A DNA stretch of 64,000 nt from Micrococcus sp. 2A (GCF_039519235.1 NZ_CP154351.1:1116001-1180000), one strand, 5' to 3'. Positions 28,851 through 37,627 are shown, counted from the stretch's first letter. A program made the numbers and translations. The notes: generated from the letters alone by a model not told the origin.

Positions 28851-28926
28851 GGGGGTATGGCGCAGTTGGTAGCGCGTCTGCATGGCATGCAGAAGGTCAG
28901 GGGTTCGAATCCCCTTACCTCCACCA
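28851..28926 (+). tRNA. tRNA-Ala (anticodon GGC), copy 2; left border of the island
   Basis: Same 76 bases as copy 1, with encoded CCA. Its 3' end and terminator recur, imperfectly, at 38081-38141 without the rest of the tRNA, which marks it as the likely integration site of the accessory island to its right. Confidence 0.97.
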
Positions 28927-28980
28927 GTCAGAAGGCCCGGTCCATATGGACCGGGCCTTCGTCGTCGTGGTGGCGAGCTC
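28920..28980. repeat. Left copy of the tRNA-end direct repeat (putative attL)
   Basis: 61 bases spanning the last 7 bases of tRNA-Ala, its terminator and 20 bases beyond. It matches 38081-38141 at 55 of 61 positions, the first 22 being identical. It probably results from site-specific integration. Confidence 0.6.
28931..28960. terminator. Terminator of tRNA-Ala copy 2
   Basis: Perfect 13-bp stem (28931-28943 with 28948-28960), loop ATAT; same design as after copy 1. Confidence 0.85.
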
Positions 28981-29463
28981 AGCGAGTCGGATCGTCGCCC
29001 TTTCGTCTTCGCTGATCTCGATGCCGTTGGTGAGCGCTTGATTCGCCAGGCGCTTGCCTTGGTGGTTCGTGCGCGCGTAAAGCATGGCGCAATCGGCCAG
29101 CAGGCCGAGGGCCGTGCTGAGTTGTTTGCGTGCTCCGGCGTGGTGGTCGTGTTCGCCGGCGAGGCGGCGGTCGATATCGGCGAGGCCGGTCTGGGTGGCG
29201 CTTAAGGGTGTCGAGGTCGATGGCGTCGGCAAAGTGCGCGGCGAGGAGTTTGTCACTCGCGTTTTGGAGCCGCTGGCGGTTCTCGGTCAGCTCTGCCAGT
29301 TCCTGGGATCGGGAAGCGAGGGGGACGGCAGCGCTGCGCGAATACTGGGGCTCAGGAGGGCCGAGCGGACTGGGGCCGGAGTAGCAGCCGTGGCTGCATA
29401 GGTGCTGGTTCGCGCGGCGGCGAACATAGCCCCAGTCCAGGCCATCGCGGCACCGGGCTGGCG

Positions 29464-29784
29464 CTAACCCTTCAACCGCTCTGCGGGGACGTCTTCGAAA
29501 CCAGCCAAGTACCCGGAGTGCCCGGCATAGCCTGGATACCCGGGGTGGCCCGCATAGCCTGGATATCCCGGGTAACCGGGATACCCCCGGTACGGCTGAC
29601 TAATCCGGGCCACGAGTCGGTTCCTGACGACTGTGCCGAGGTACTCGCCATGCTTGTCAACTGCGTCTGCATCTCCCCACGGGAACCAACCGATCCATTG
29701 ACCGGATTTGTCGAAAAGGAAGCGCGCATCCGGCGACTGGCGAAAGGCGATGAACTCGCCGCGAGTGTTGAAGTAGCACTCCAT
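29464..29784 (-). CDS. Probable 4-fold beta-flower protein with Gly-Tyr-Pro tail
   Basis: 106-aa protein. The first about 65 residues look like short beta-hairpin repeats: YFNTRGEFIAF, RFLFDKSGQWIGWFPWGD, AVDKHGEYLGTVVRNRLV. This pattern fits the recently named beta-flower fold, whose function is unknown. The tail is a low-complexity PGYPGYPGYAGHPGYPGYAG region. An AGAGGAG site sits just before the ATG at 29784. It lies in the low-GC island between the recombinase remnant and the broken NTPase gene, and might be a small effector or partner. Confidence 0.6.
   Translation of the reverse strand: MECYFNTRGEFIAFRQSPDARFLFDKSGQWIGWFPWGDADAVDKHGEYLGTVVRNRLVARISQPYRGYPGYPGYPGYAGHPGYPGYAGHSGYLAGFEDVPAERLKG
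29510..29600. repeat. Short tandem repeats encoding Gly-Tyr-Pro units
   Basis: Repeated 9- to 12-base units (GGATACCCGG-like) that encode the GYP tail of the beta-flower protein. Units are multiples of 3, so expansion keeps the frame. Confidence 0.55.
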
Positions 29785-30118
29785 GGCTCTCCTCTTGAGT
29801 CGTTCGCTGAAGCTGTTACAGCGGCCCATGCTGCAAGTATTACAGCCGCCACCGACAGTCCCTACCCCAGATCGCGGCTGCGTGGCTCCGTGGCGCCAAA
29901 CACGATCAACGGCATGACCACCGGGCGCACATGAACCTAACGTGGCTGGGCGAAAGTTGCCGCCCAGAGCGGCTCGGAGCTCCGTTACGGATGAACCCAT
30001 TCGTAGGCGTGTGGGGCGACGGAACTCGCAAGATGACAACTACACGCTGAGGCGGTGCTCAATTTGGCGTTCTGACGCGCGGGGGAGTTGATCTCGTGGA
30101 TGCGAGCAGGTCTCAGCG
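29785..30118. other. Intergenic stretch without recognisable gene
   Basis: About 330 bases of lower-GC sequence before the beta-flower gene (minus strand). It should hold that gene's promoter, but no convincing -35/-10 pair or RNA gene was found. Confidence 0.4.
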
Positions 30119-30316
30119 TCAGTGGGGCGAGCGAACGTCCTGGAGATAGAGATATCTAGGGTAGTACCCGGCTTGCGCACGTCCGGTGATCGTGCAGGGG
30201 GGACCCGCCTCGTCGTTGATGCAGCGCTCGTAAACTTCAGCCGCGCTGTCAGCCGCCGCCTTCTGCAGCGCGTCGGGCAGCCGCTTCGTCGGTGGGTAAG
30301 TCACGCAGTCTGTCAA
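30119..30316 (-). CDS. Hypothetical small protein or alternative C-terminus
   Basis: 65-codon frame beginning with TTG that overlaps the end of the broken NTPase gene by 68 bases in another frame. Its composition (DALQKAAADSAAEVYERC, YYPRYLYLQDV) looks more protein-like than the very end of the overlapping frame (AAARRAAEGGG). It may be a separate small gene or the true C-terminus of the large protein after a frameshift. Confidence 0.3.
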   Translation of the reverse strand: MTDCVTYPPTKRLPDALQKAAADSAAEVYERCINDEAGPPCTITGRAQAGYYPRYLYLQDVRSPH

Positions 30317-31597
30317 GGTGCAGGACGGCCATTGCGCCCATGAGTTCCTCAGCTTGGCTGTCGAGGGAAAGACCGGCGACTGGCCTGAATATCACTTCGG
30401 ACAAGTACATGGAGACGGTACCTTCCTCCTCGGCCTCTACGTGTTGCTGGAGGAGCGACAGGGAGGCTTGGATGTCGGCTAATTCACGACTCTGCGACTG
30501 GCCTGTGTTGGGCCCCTGCGCATCCGCGCGGATGATGGGGGGTTGCTGGTCGCCTTGTGCTGTGACAGGTTCGGGCAGGCGTCGCATCCTGCGCCGCGCT
30601 GCTTCGTGAGATCGGTGGACGAGTCGCTCAGCGAGTGTCGCTGGAGACGTGGTGTGGTCTAGCAGAAGCAGGCCCGCTGCTTGAGCCCACTCCATTGCTG
30701 TGTCGGGTGAGATGAGTAGAGCCGGGCGTGCAGCGCTGGAACTGAGCTGGTAGCCGAAGCCAAGGGAAACGCGCTGATCCGAGCCGGCTGGGGTGTCGGC
30801 TGTGATTGGGCGGACAGCGTCGAAGACGCACAGAACGACGAGGTGGGGCCCGAGTTGTTCGCGTGCGGCGTCGTCCAGAGTCTCCAGCAACGCAAGCGTG
30901 TCGTCGAAGACGTGCGTTGGCGCCATGACAACCCAACTTCGCGAATCGAGCGCCCACGACGCAGGATTGGGATCTTCGACGAGTTCGTAGGTTACTTCCG
31001 ACACGGGTTCGAGGAGACTCTGCAAGACCGCCTCGGAACGGCTCTGCTCCGCGTCTGTGACTTTCCTCCATATCTCGGTGGCTGAGGGAAGAGGACTTGT
31101 GGCGCTAATGAGTCGTGCCCGTTCCGGATGGCGGTGAAGCGCGATAGCTAGGTCTGCGCTGCGCCGCATCGCGTCACTGAGGTCGTTGGGCAGAACTGAC
31201 CCGCGGCCCTGTAGGAAAGTGCGGGTGTTTCGACGAGCTTGGTCGATCTTCCCTGCGGCCTCCCGCAGAGCGATGGCAATGGCTAAGAGACTTTGGGTAT
31301 TCGTTTCGTCGTCCGAACAAGCATTGTCCAACGCATCTAGGGCGGCGCGTAGGACGCGTGTTGTCTGGTCTTCGGTGCGGTCGGCGTCGTCGTCGAGAGC
31401 GTGTGCGGACGCGGGCCCGGAGCGTGCGGGAAGTGGGGGAGGCTGGAGGGCGCCGAGGCGCCTGCGGAGGTCGGCGAGCTGGGCGCGCCAGGCAACCCGG
31501 CGCCGTTTGTTGTCATGTGGCTTGAACCGGAGCGGTAGCTCTCTGGCTGCAGTTGCCAGGTCGGCTGCGGCACTGATCTGGGCCGTGACCACCTCCG
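30249..31597 (-). pseudogene. C-terminal fragment of a giant nuclease-STAND NTPase gene
   Basis: About 447 codons remain open (from GTG 31592) and end at 30249. There is no recognised domain: mostly alpha-helical, with Ala/Leu-rich stretches, VTYELVEDPNPASWALDS and LVVLCVFDAVRPI. The 5' side is cut by an IS256-family element at 31598. Removing that element and one copy of its 8-bp duplication joins this frame, without a stop, to 33040-33149 and then to the NTPase fragment. It is lower in GC than the core genes. As it stands it lacks its natural start and is probably not expressed as a full protein. Confidence 0.75.
31590..31597. repeat. Target site duplication of IS element 1, left copy
   Basis: CACCTCCG, repeated exactly at 33032-33039 on the other side of the element. 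Confidence 0.85.
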
Positions 31598-33031
31598 GGG
31601 CGTGTCAGATGGTCTGTGTAAGCCGTACCGAGAGGAACGGTAAGAATCATGACCATGACCGACGAGAAGAACCCAGGCGAGCCCTCGGGCCAGGACCTGG
31701 TCGAGCAGCTGAAAGCCTCAGGGCAGCTTGATTCCCTATTCGCGCAGATCGACGCGGGCGGCGTCGAGCTCACCGGTGACGGCGGGTTCGTGCCCGCGCT
31801 GGTCAAGGCCGCGCTCGAGCGGGGCCTGCAGGCCGAGCTGACCAGCCATCTGGGCTACGAGAAGGGCTCGAGCGAGGCGCCGAAGCACGCCAACTCCCGC
31901 AACGGGACCACCCCGAAGACCGTGGAGTCCGAGGTCGGGCCGATCGAGCTGGACGTCCCGCGAGACCGGGGCGGGTCGTTCACCCCGCGCCTGGTGCCCA
32001 AGGGCCAGCGGCGCCTCGGGGGCCTGGATGACATGATCATCAGCCTCTATGCCGGCGGAATGACGATCCGGGACATCCAGCACCACCTGGCCTCCACGAT
32101 CGGCACGGACCTGTCGCACGAGACGATCTCCAACATCACCGACGCCGTGAGCGAAGAGGTCCTGGCGTGGCAGTCGCGGCCGCTGGAGGAGTTCTATCCG
32201 GTGATCTATCTCGACGCAATCCGGATCAAGATCCGAGAGAACAGCCAGGTCCTCAACCGTGCCGCCTACATCGCCGTCGGCGTGGACCTCGAGGGCATCA
32301 AGCACGTGCTGGGGATCTGGGTCCAGGACACCGAGGGCTCGGCGTTCTGGGCCCACGTCTGCGCCGATCTCGCCAACCGGGGCGTGCAGGACGTGCTGAT
32401 CGTGTGCTGCGACGGGCTCAAGGGCCTGCCGGAGGCGATCGAGGCGACGTGGCCGGACTCGATGGTCCAGACCTGCGTGGTTCACCTGATCCGGGCCGCG
32501 ATGCGGTTCGTGGCCTACCAGGACCGCAAGAAGGTCGCCGCCGCGCTGAAGCCGATCTACACTGCCCCCAACGAAGAGACCGCGAGGAAGGCGCTGGCCG
32601 AGTTCGAGGCCTCCGAGCTCGGCACGAAGTACCCGTCTGCAGCCGCGACCTGGGCGAACTCCTGGGAGCGGTTCATCCCGTTCCTGCAGTTCCCACCCAT
32701 GCTCCGCAAGGTCATCTACACGACCAACAGCATCGAGTCGCTGAACTTCCAGCTACGGAAGGTGACCAAGAACCGCGGCCACTTCCCCTCGACCGAGGCG
32801 GCGGTGAAGCTGCTCTGGCTGGCGATCTGCAACATCGAAGACAAACGCGCCGCCGAACGCGCTCGGGACCGGGGCAAACCCGCCGGCCAGCGCAAAGCCC
32901 AGGGCCGGCTCGTCGAAGGCCAGGCCGTCACGAACTGGAAGCAGGCCCTCGCCCAGCTCGCCGCGGCCTACCCCGACCGGATCAACCCCTACCTGTGACC
33001 ACCCCGCTTACACAGACAAGTTGACACGCCC
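31598..33031 (+). mobile_element. Complete IS256-family insertion sequence 1
   Basis: 1,434 bp. The 25-bp terminal inverted repeats (31598-31622 and 33007-33031) begin GGGCGTGTCA and agree at 22 of 25 positions. It is flanked by the 8-bp duplication CACCTCCG and carries one intact transposase. It interrupts the large minus-strand gene. Confidence 0.92.
31649..32998 (+). CDS. IS256 family transposase (element 1)
   Basis: 449-aa DDE transposase catalysing cut-and-copy movement of its own element. VIYLDAIRIKIRE supplies the first Asp, IVCCDGLKGLPEAI the second, and TTNSIESLNFQLRKVTKNR the Glu. The N-terminal part has NSRNGTTPKTV and the GLDDMIISLYAGGMT motif. It is uninterrupted with a good GAGAGGAA ribosome site before the ATG at 31649 (a second ATG follows two codons later), so the element is probably active. 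Confidence 0.95.
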   Translation: MTMTDEKNPGEPSGQDLVEQLKASGQLDSLFAQIDAGGVELTGDGGFVPALVKAALERGLQAELTSHLGYEKGSSEAPKHANSRNGTTPKTVESEVGPIELDVPRDRGGSFTPRLVPKGQRRLGGLDDMIISLYAGGMTIRDIQHHLASTIGTDLSHETISNITDAVSEEVLAWQSRPLEEFYPVIYLDAIRIKIRENSQVLNRAAYIAVGVDLEGIKHVLGIWVQDTEGSAFWAHVCADLANRGVQDVLIVCCDGLKGLPEAIEATWPDSMVQTCVVHLIRAAMRFVAYQDRKKVAAALKPIYTAPNEETARKALAEFEASELGTKYPSAAATWANSWERFIPFLQFPPMLRKVIYTTNSIESLNFQLRKVTKNRGHFPSTEAAVKLLWLAICNIEDKRAAERARDRGKPAGQRKAQGRLVEGQAVTNWKQALAQLAAAYPDRINPYL

Positions 33032-33039
33032 CACCTCCG
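33032..33039. repeat. Target site duplication of IS element 1, right copy
   Basis: CACCTCCG directly after the right inverted repeat. Confidence 0.85.
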
Positions 33040-33149
33040 TCCACGTCTGGGACGAGGTGGCGCGGCGAAGAGCCGCCTGATAGCCAACAGCTTGGCGTAC
33101 GGCAGTACGCTCAGGAAATCTCGCGCGCCGCATGTCCTTATGGCCGGGC
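33040..33149 (-). pseudogene. Internal fragment of the giant NTPase gene between two IS elements
   Basis: About 110 bases of the broken gene stranded between the elements. Read on the minus strand in the continuous frame it gives HKDMRRARFPERTAVRQAV then GYQAALRRATSSQTWTEV. It connects the NTPase fragment (ending DFEPG) to the C-terminal fragment (starting VTAQISAAADL) with no stop codon. Confidence 0.75.
33142..33149. repeat. Target site duplication of IS element 2, left copy
   Basis: GGCCGGGC, repeated exactly at 34564-34571. Confidence 0.8.
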
Positions 33150-34563
33150 AGTTGAGTCCCTGATAGTGGTGTAACCCTCCCCGGCCGCCAACACCGTCCC
33201 CAGCATGGACGCGGTCACCGTGGGAGCCTTCGAGTGAACCTTCCACAGCACTCTCGAAAGGGACATCACCACGATGACCGCTCCTCACATTGTCGACCCT
33301 GAACGCCTGCTACGCGAAGCGATCGGCGAAGCCTCGCCGGACTTGTTGCGCCACCTGCTGCAGACCGTGATCAACGCCCTGCTCAGCGCTGACGCAGACG
33401 CGGTCTGCGGCGCCGAGTACGGCACCGCTTCTGATACCCGCACCGCACAGCGCAACGGGTACCGCCACCGGCCCCTCGACACCCGCGCCGGCACGATCGA
33501 CGTGGCCATCCCGAAACTGCGCGCCGGCACGTACTTCCCAGAGTGGCTGCTCGAGCGACGCAAGCGGGCCGAGTCCGCGTTGATCACGGTCGTCGCCGAC
33601 TGCTACCTCGCTGGGGTCTCCACCCGACGCATGGACAAGCTCGTGCGCCAGCTGGGCATCGACTCGCTCTCGAAGTCCCAGGTCAGCCGGATGGCCGCCG
33701 AGCTGGACGAGCACATCGACGCGTTCCGGCACCGCCCGCTGGGGGATGCCGGCCCGTTCGTGTTCCTCGCCGCGGACGCCCTGACCATGAAGGTTCGCGA
33801 GGGTGGTCGGGTGATCAACGCGGTGGCCATGGTCGCCACCGGCGTCAACGCTGACGGGCGACGTGAGGTACTCGGGCTGCGGGTGGCCACCACGGAGTCA
33901 GGCGCGGCGTGGAACGAGTTCTTCGCTGATCTGGTCGCCCGCGGCCTTCACGGGGTGAGACTGGTGACTTCGGACTCCCACCGTGGCCTGGTCGAAGCCA
34001 TCGCGGCGAACCTGCCCGGGGCCGTGTGGCAGCGGTGCCGCACGCACTATGCCGCGAACCTGATGGCGGTGACCCCGAAGGCCATGTGGCCGGCGGTGAA
34101 GGCCATGCTCCACAGCGTCTACGACCAGCCTGACGGGCCGGCGGTGCACGCCCAGTTCGACCGGCTCTTGGACTACGTGGCCGAGCGGTTGCCCGCCGTG
34201 GCTGGGCACCTCGATGCTGCTCGGGAGGACATCCTCGCGTTCATCTCGTTCCCGAAGGACGTGTGGTCCCAGATCTGGTCGAACAACCCTGCCGAGCGCC
34301 TGAATCGGGAGATCCGGCGCCGCACGGACGCGGTGGGCATCTTCCCGAACCGGGATGCCGTGGTGCGGCTCGTGGGGGCCGTGTTGGCTGAGCAGACGGA
34401 TGAGTGGGCCGAGGGCCGCCGGTACCTCGGTCTCGAGCTGCTGGCCCGCTGCCGCGAGCCCCTCACGCAAGAACCGGGCACCGTGATGGGCACGGAGGTG
34501 ATGCCGGCCCTGGCCTGATTCTCATGCCTCGAAGACGGTTACACCACTTCCAGGGACTTGACC
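33150..34563 (+). mobile_element. Complete IS256-family insertion sequence 2
   Basis: 1,414 bp. The 26-bp imperfect inverted repeats share AGTCCCTG and AGTGGTGTAAC and are flanked by GGCCGGGC duplications. It differs clearly from element 1 and lies only 110 bases from it. It carries one intact transposase. Confidence 0.88.
33274..34518 (+). CDS. IS256 family transposase (element 2, IS1081-like)
   Basis: 414-aa mutator-type DDE transposase. AQRNGYRHRPLDTRAGTIDV near the N-terminus, FLAADALTMKVREGG (first Asp), VTSDSHRGLVEAI (second Asp) and NNPAERLNREIRRRTD (Glu) are all intact. It is most like actinobacterial IS1081-type enzymes, and only distantly like the transposase of element 1. GAAAGGG precedes the ATG. 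Confidence 0.94.
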   Translation: MTAPHIVDPERLLREAIGEASPDLLRHLLQTVINALLSADADAVCGAEYGTASDTRTAQRNGYRHRPLDTRAGTIDVAIPKLRAGTYFPEWLLERRKRAESALITVVADCYLAGVSTRRMDKLVRQLGIDSLSKSQVSRMAAELDEHIDAFRHRPLGDAGPFVFLAADALTMKVREGGRVINAVAMVATGVNADGRREVLGLRVATTESGAAWNEFFADLVARGLHGVRLVTSDSHRGLVEAIAANLPGAVWQRCRTHYAANLMAVTPKAMWPAVKAMLHSVYDQPDGPAVHAQFDRLLDYVAERLPAVAGHLDAAREDILAFISFPKDVWSQIWSNNPAERLNREIRRRTDAVGIFPNRDAVVRLVGAVLAEQTDEWAEGRRYLGLELLARCREPLTQEPGTVMGTEVMPALA

Positions 34564-34571
34564 GGCCGGGC
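34564..34571. repeat. Target site duplication of IS element 2, right copy
   Basis: GGCCGGGC directly after the element. Confidence 0.8.
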
Positions 34572-36595
34572 TCGAAGTCCCGCACCCGGTACGGGACTCC
34601 CGCCGCAGTGACAGTCGTGATCGTGAATCGCTGCAGTTCGGGGCAGGCATCCGCGAGCCGTGTGAGGCAAGCGACAGTGGACTCGTTGAAGGCGTCCTTT
34701 GTGCCTGCTCTCGGTATGTCCCACGGGAGGAGTGGTAGCGGGATTTCGTCGAGGTCTAGGGGCAGCAGTCGCGTGACGCACACGGATGACATGTCTTCAT
34801 CAACGGCGGCGTCGAGAATCGACTGGTCTGCTGCACAAATGAGGCTGACTCGGTTGTCCAGGGGCCCAAGAATCTCAATGGTCTCCTCCTGTGAGAGATG
34901 AGCGTGGCAGACAGCTGCTAGGCGGGACCAGATGGTCGCAGTCCAGATATCGTGCGGTGTTGGAACTCGTTTGAAGAGAGAGCGGAAGAGATCGATGGGA
35001 ACGCTGAGGTGCGGATGGCCAGCTTCTAGGACGCGGATAGCATCGAGCAAATCCGCATCTGTGAGGATGCTGTGGAGCCGTTCACTGTCGATTCCAGTGC
35101 AAGCCGCCTGCAGGGCCGTGTCGTAATCAGATCGCGCCGGCAGTTGATTCGCGATGTTCTTGATGCGACGGGCCATGTTGTCGAACTGCTTCACTCCGAT
35201 CTCGTCGAAGCGTAGATTCTGGTTACGCTGCGAATAGACGAGAGTTGCGAGCATCTCAAGCGGCACACTTGAAGGCCGTGCTCGTTCGAGGATCGGCAGC
35301 GTGGCCCGAACGTAGAGTGCGTTATCGGCGCGCTCGGCACCTTCGAGGAACGCAGCGACGTCACCTGCGCTCTTGCTGTAGATGTTGAGAGAGTGCCCGA
35401 GAGCTTCAACGACTTCGTCCACGCACTTGGGATGAAGTTCGGCGACCCGGCGCAGCATCCATCCCGCCTGCTGAGGATGGATCAAGGCAGCGACTCGCGC
35501 CAGTGTGTTCCCAATCCGAGGGGGAGGGTTGTCGTGAAGCAGGTCGCTGATCGTTGTGGAGCGGAGCTCGTGAATCCCACGCCAGTTGTCGCCGTCGCTG
35601 ACCGCGATGTGCTCATCACGCAACACGCCGAGCGCGTCACCCACGCTTGCGAGTTCCGTGACGACCTGATCAGCAGCCAGCGCAGAGCCAAGGCGATCTG
35701 CGCTCACTGTGAGGCCGAGTGTGTGTGCTGCGGTGACCAGGCGTGCTGCTTCACGCTGGATTCGGCGGTCGGGAGCCTGAAGGCCCGCGACCTGGGTGGC
35801 CAGCACCTGCCGCAACCGTTGCCCTGTGGTCAGCAGAGCGACGTACTCCATGAGCAGGCCTTCGGATCGCTGGAATGCTTCGTCAGGGTCCATGCGGAGT
35901 GGGATGCCCTGCTCGCGCATCCGTTTACCCAACGCCGCAGCCAGGAGGGCTTCGAGTTGCGGTTCCACCACACGGGTGGAGCCCACGAGCAGCGCTGGTG
36001 AGAAGTCCTCAGCGCGCGCGGCACCAAGGAGCAGCACCGCGGGGATCTCACGCAGTAGGGCTGCAGCATGCGGCCATCCCGTGGTCTGCGGTCGGCCGAG
36101 ATCGTCAGCGACGACCATCACCGGTGACGTTTCGCTCGGACGCAGCAGCCGCACGTGCCGGGCAAGCGCTCGTGCGTCGTCCTCGTCCTCGACCCGGTTG
36201 ACTCGCAGAACTCTTGCCGCAGGGATGAGGTCACGGGCAGCGCGCCAGAGAAGCACTGACTTGCCCGCGCCCGAGGGGCCGACAAGCAGAGTGCTTCCCT
36301 CTTCCCTGAGTCCCTCAGCGCATGCGAGCAGTTCACTGGGTCTGGTCACGTCCAGGTTTGCTGCCACGTGTCCTGGGCGTCCGTCAACGCCAAGGTAGAA
36401 GATCCGAGCCGGAACCTCTTCTGCTGCGAGGAAGCTGACAGGCGCGCAGACGCCAGAGGCAACGGCCTCGTCGAGACCGGTCACGTCAACGGCATCTTGG
36501 ACCTCGACAATGATGGCGTCGAGGTCGCTAACCCGTACCCGAGCTGCAGTCTGACTGGTCGCACGTCGCTGATCGCCCGAGGCTCGTGCCAGCAC
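34572..36595 (-). pseudogene. P-loop STAND NTPase fragment of the giant gene
   Basis: About 674 codons in one open frame from near 36595 down to the IS junction. Walker A is LLVGPSGAGKSVLLWRAA (about residue 105) and Walker B VMVVADDLGRP (about 160). About 450 mostly helical residues follow, as in the winged-helix and repeat regions of STAND ATPases. The frame upstream continues the nuclease fragment if one G is restored near 36590. Downstream it ends at DFEPG where IS element 2 entered; the annotated-looking stop beyond lies in the IS. GTG at 36595 is only the first start in this frame, not a convincing native one. Confidence 0.75.
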
Positions 36596-37335
36596 ATCCT
36601 GAGGCGACTGACAGCAATGCCTGCGACGGTGGGATGGACATTCACCGCTTCGGCCAGCAGGGCTTCGCTAGCCTGGCCGATCCGGTAGGGGAGGCGCACA
36701 ACACGGGCGCGGGCAAGGACGCTCAAAGCGTGAACATCGTCGTACCCGCGGGTGACCAGGCCGGCCAGAACCCTTTCCACGCCTCGGCTGGATTGATCGC
36801 TGAGCACGGCGTCCCATCCGGTGAAGGAAAGACCGGACCCGAGCGAACCATCGGTGAGAACAACAATCTCCGCACCCCTCGCGCTCACCTCTGCGTGGGC
36901 AAGGGCCTCGGCGAGCCCCGCGGGGCCCATCTCGCCCTGGCCACCATCGAGTTCCTTCATCTGAACGAAGGTGCGCGTACCGTCGACTGCAACGCAGTCC
37001 GCATCCTCATAACCCTCGGGGATCAGCTCGACGAACGGCAGATGCCCGGCGCGTGATGCGACCAACAAGTACCCGCACACAGCGACTTGCCAGCTAACGC
37101 CAGATATGTTGCGCGCACCTTGGCGGAGGTCGGCCCACAGGTCGTCGAAGTTCATCTCGCGACGCTTCTGGAGCATCGCCTTCTCTCGATCCGTGCCAGG
37201 ATGCGATATCCCCGATAACGCAGATGCGGGCCCGGAGGCATCTGCCTGTGCGGCTGGCGCGACCGACCACCGTGACTTCTGGCTGCGACGATCGGCGCCA
37301 CGGCTGTTCCCTCGCTGGTTCCGCCGATTCCCCAT
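36591..37335 (-). pseudogene. PD-(D/E)XK nuclease-like N-terminal fragment of the giant gene
   Basis: About 248 codons. After a polar, Arg/Ala-rich leader comes NFDDLWADLRQGARNISG, WQVAVCGYLLVAS, VELIPEGYEDADCVAVDG and RTFVQMKEL: the E...ED-D...Q-x-K order expected of a PD-(D/E)XK nuclease such as DUF4297/Cap4-type domains. It continues through LSVLARARVVRLPYRIGQ to VSRLR, where the frame breaks; beyond this point the frame reads unconvincing residues to 36481. ATG 37335, 37176 or 37155 could be the start; none has a clear ribosome site. Confidence 0.65.
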
Positions 37336-37399
37336 AGAGACATTGTGCCCGGCACCTGCCGTAGGCACTCGAAAGATCGGCGTCCTCGGCGCGCGAGCC

Positions 37400-37577
37400 C
37401 AACCGCCCCGACGGCCGCCTTCAGCATCGCGGGCCCTGTCAAGTACTTTCCGCGTCCACGACGACGAGGGCGGTCAGTGAGGTCGAACCCGGCGAGGCGC
37501 AACGTATTTCGGCGCATGTTGAACCTATCGGCAAACTCGCATGTCGAGCTGCTGGCTTCGTAATCCTCGATCAGCAC
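37400..37577 (-). pseudogene. Recombinase-like helix-turn-helix remnant
   Basis: Minus-strand frame starting VLIEDYEASSSTCEFADRF then NMRRNTLRLAGFDLTDRPRR. This is the pattern of the C-terminal HTH of serine recombinases (sequence-reading helix NMRRNTLR), but a few residues seem missing and the frame then runs into Arg-rich nonsense. Probably a decayed piece. Confidence 0.35.
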
Positions 37578-37627
37578 GACCGGGCCTCACGTCAGGGGAA
37601 CTGGAACTCGGTGGCTGGTGGTGCTCT

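Larger units (their letters stand above)
28915..29440 (-). pseudogene. Remnant of a large serine recombinase (integrase), C-terminal part
   Basis: Two minus-strand frames together read like the C-terminal coiled-coil region of large serine recombinases. Upstream frame: ELAELTENRQRLQNASDK then LLAAHFADAIDLDTLKR. Downstream frame: GLADIDRRLAGEHDHHAG, LSTALGLLADCAMLYART and RLANQALTNGIEISEDER. A frameshift near 29200-29215 separates them, and the 5' two thirds of the gene (catalytic domain) are missing. The frame stops inside tRNA-Ala copy 2 after reading through its terminator. The identification rests on recalled family patterns. A true short gene starting at GTG 29256 is less likely. Confidence 0.6.

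Noticed and set aside
27457..28926. Two tRNA-Ala copies taken as the two ends of an integrated element around the oxidoreductase gene
   Set aside because: Both tRNAs are complete with their own promoters, and the oxidoreductase has core-like GC. A simple tandem duplication or tRNA pair explains this better, although a border role for copy 1 is noted as a possibility.
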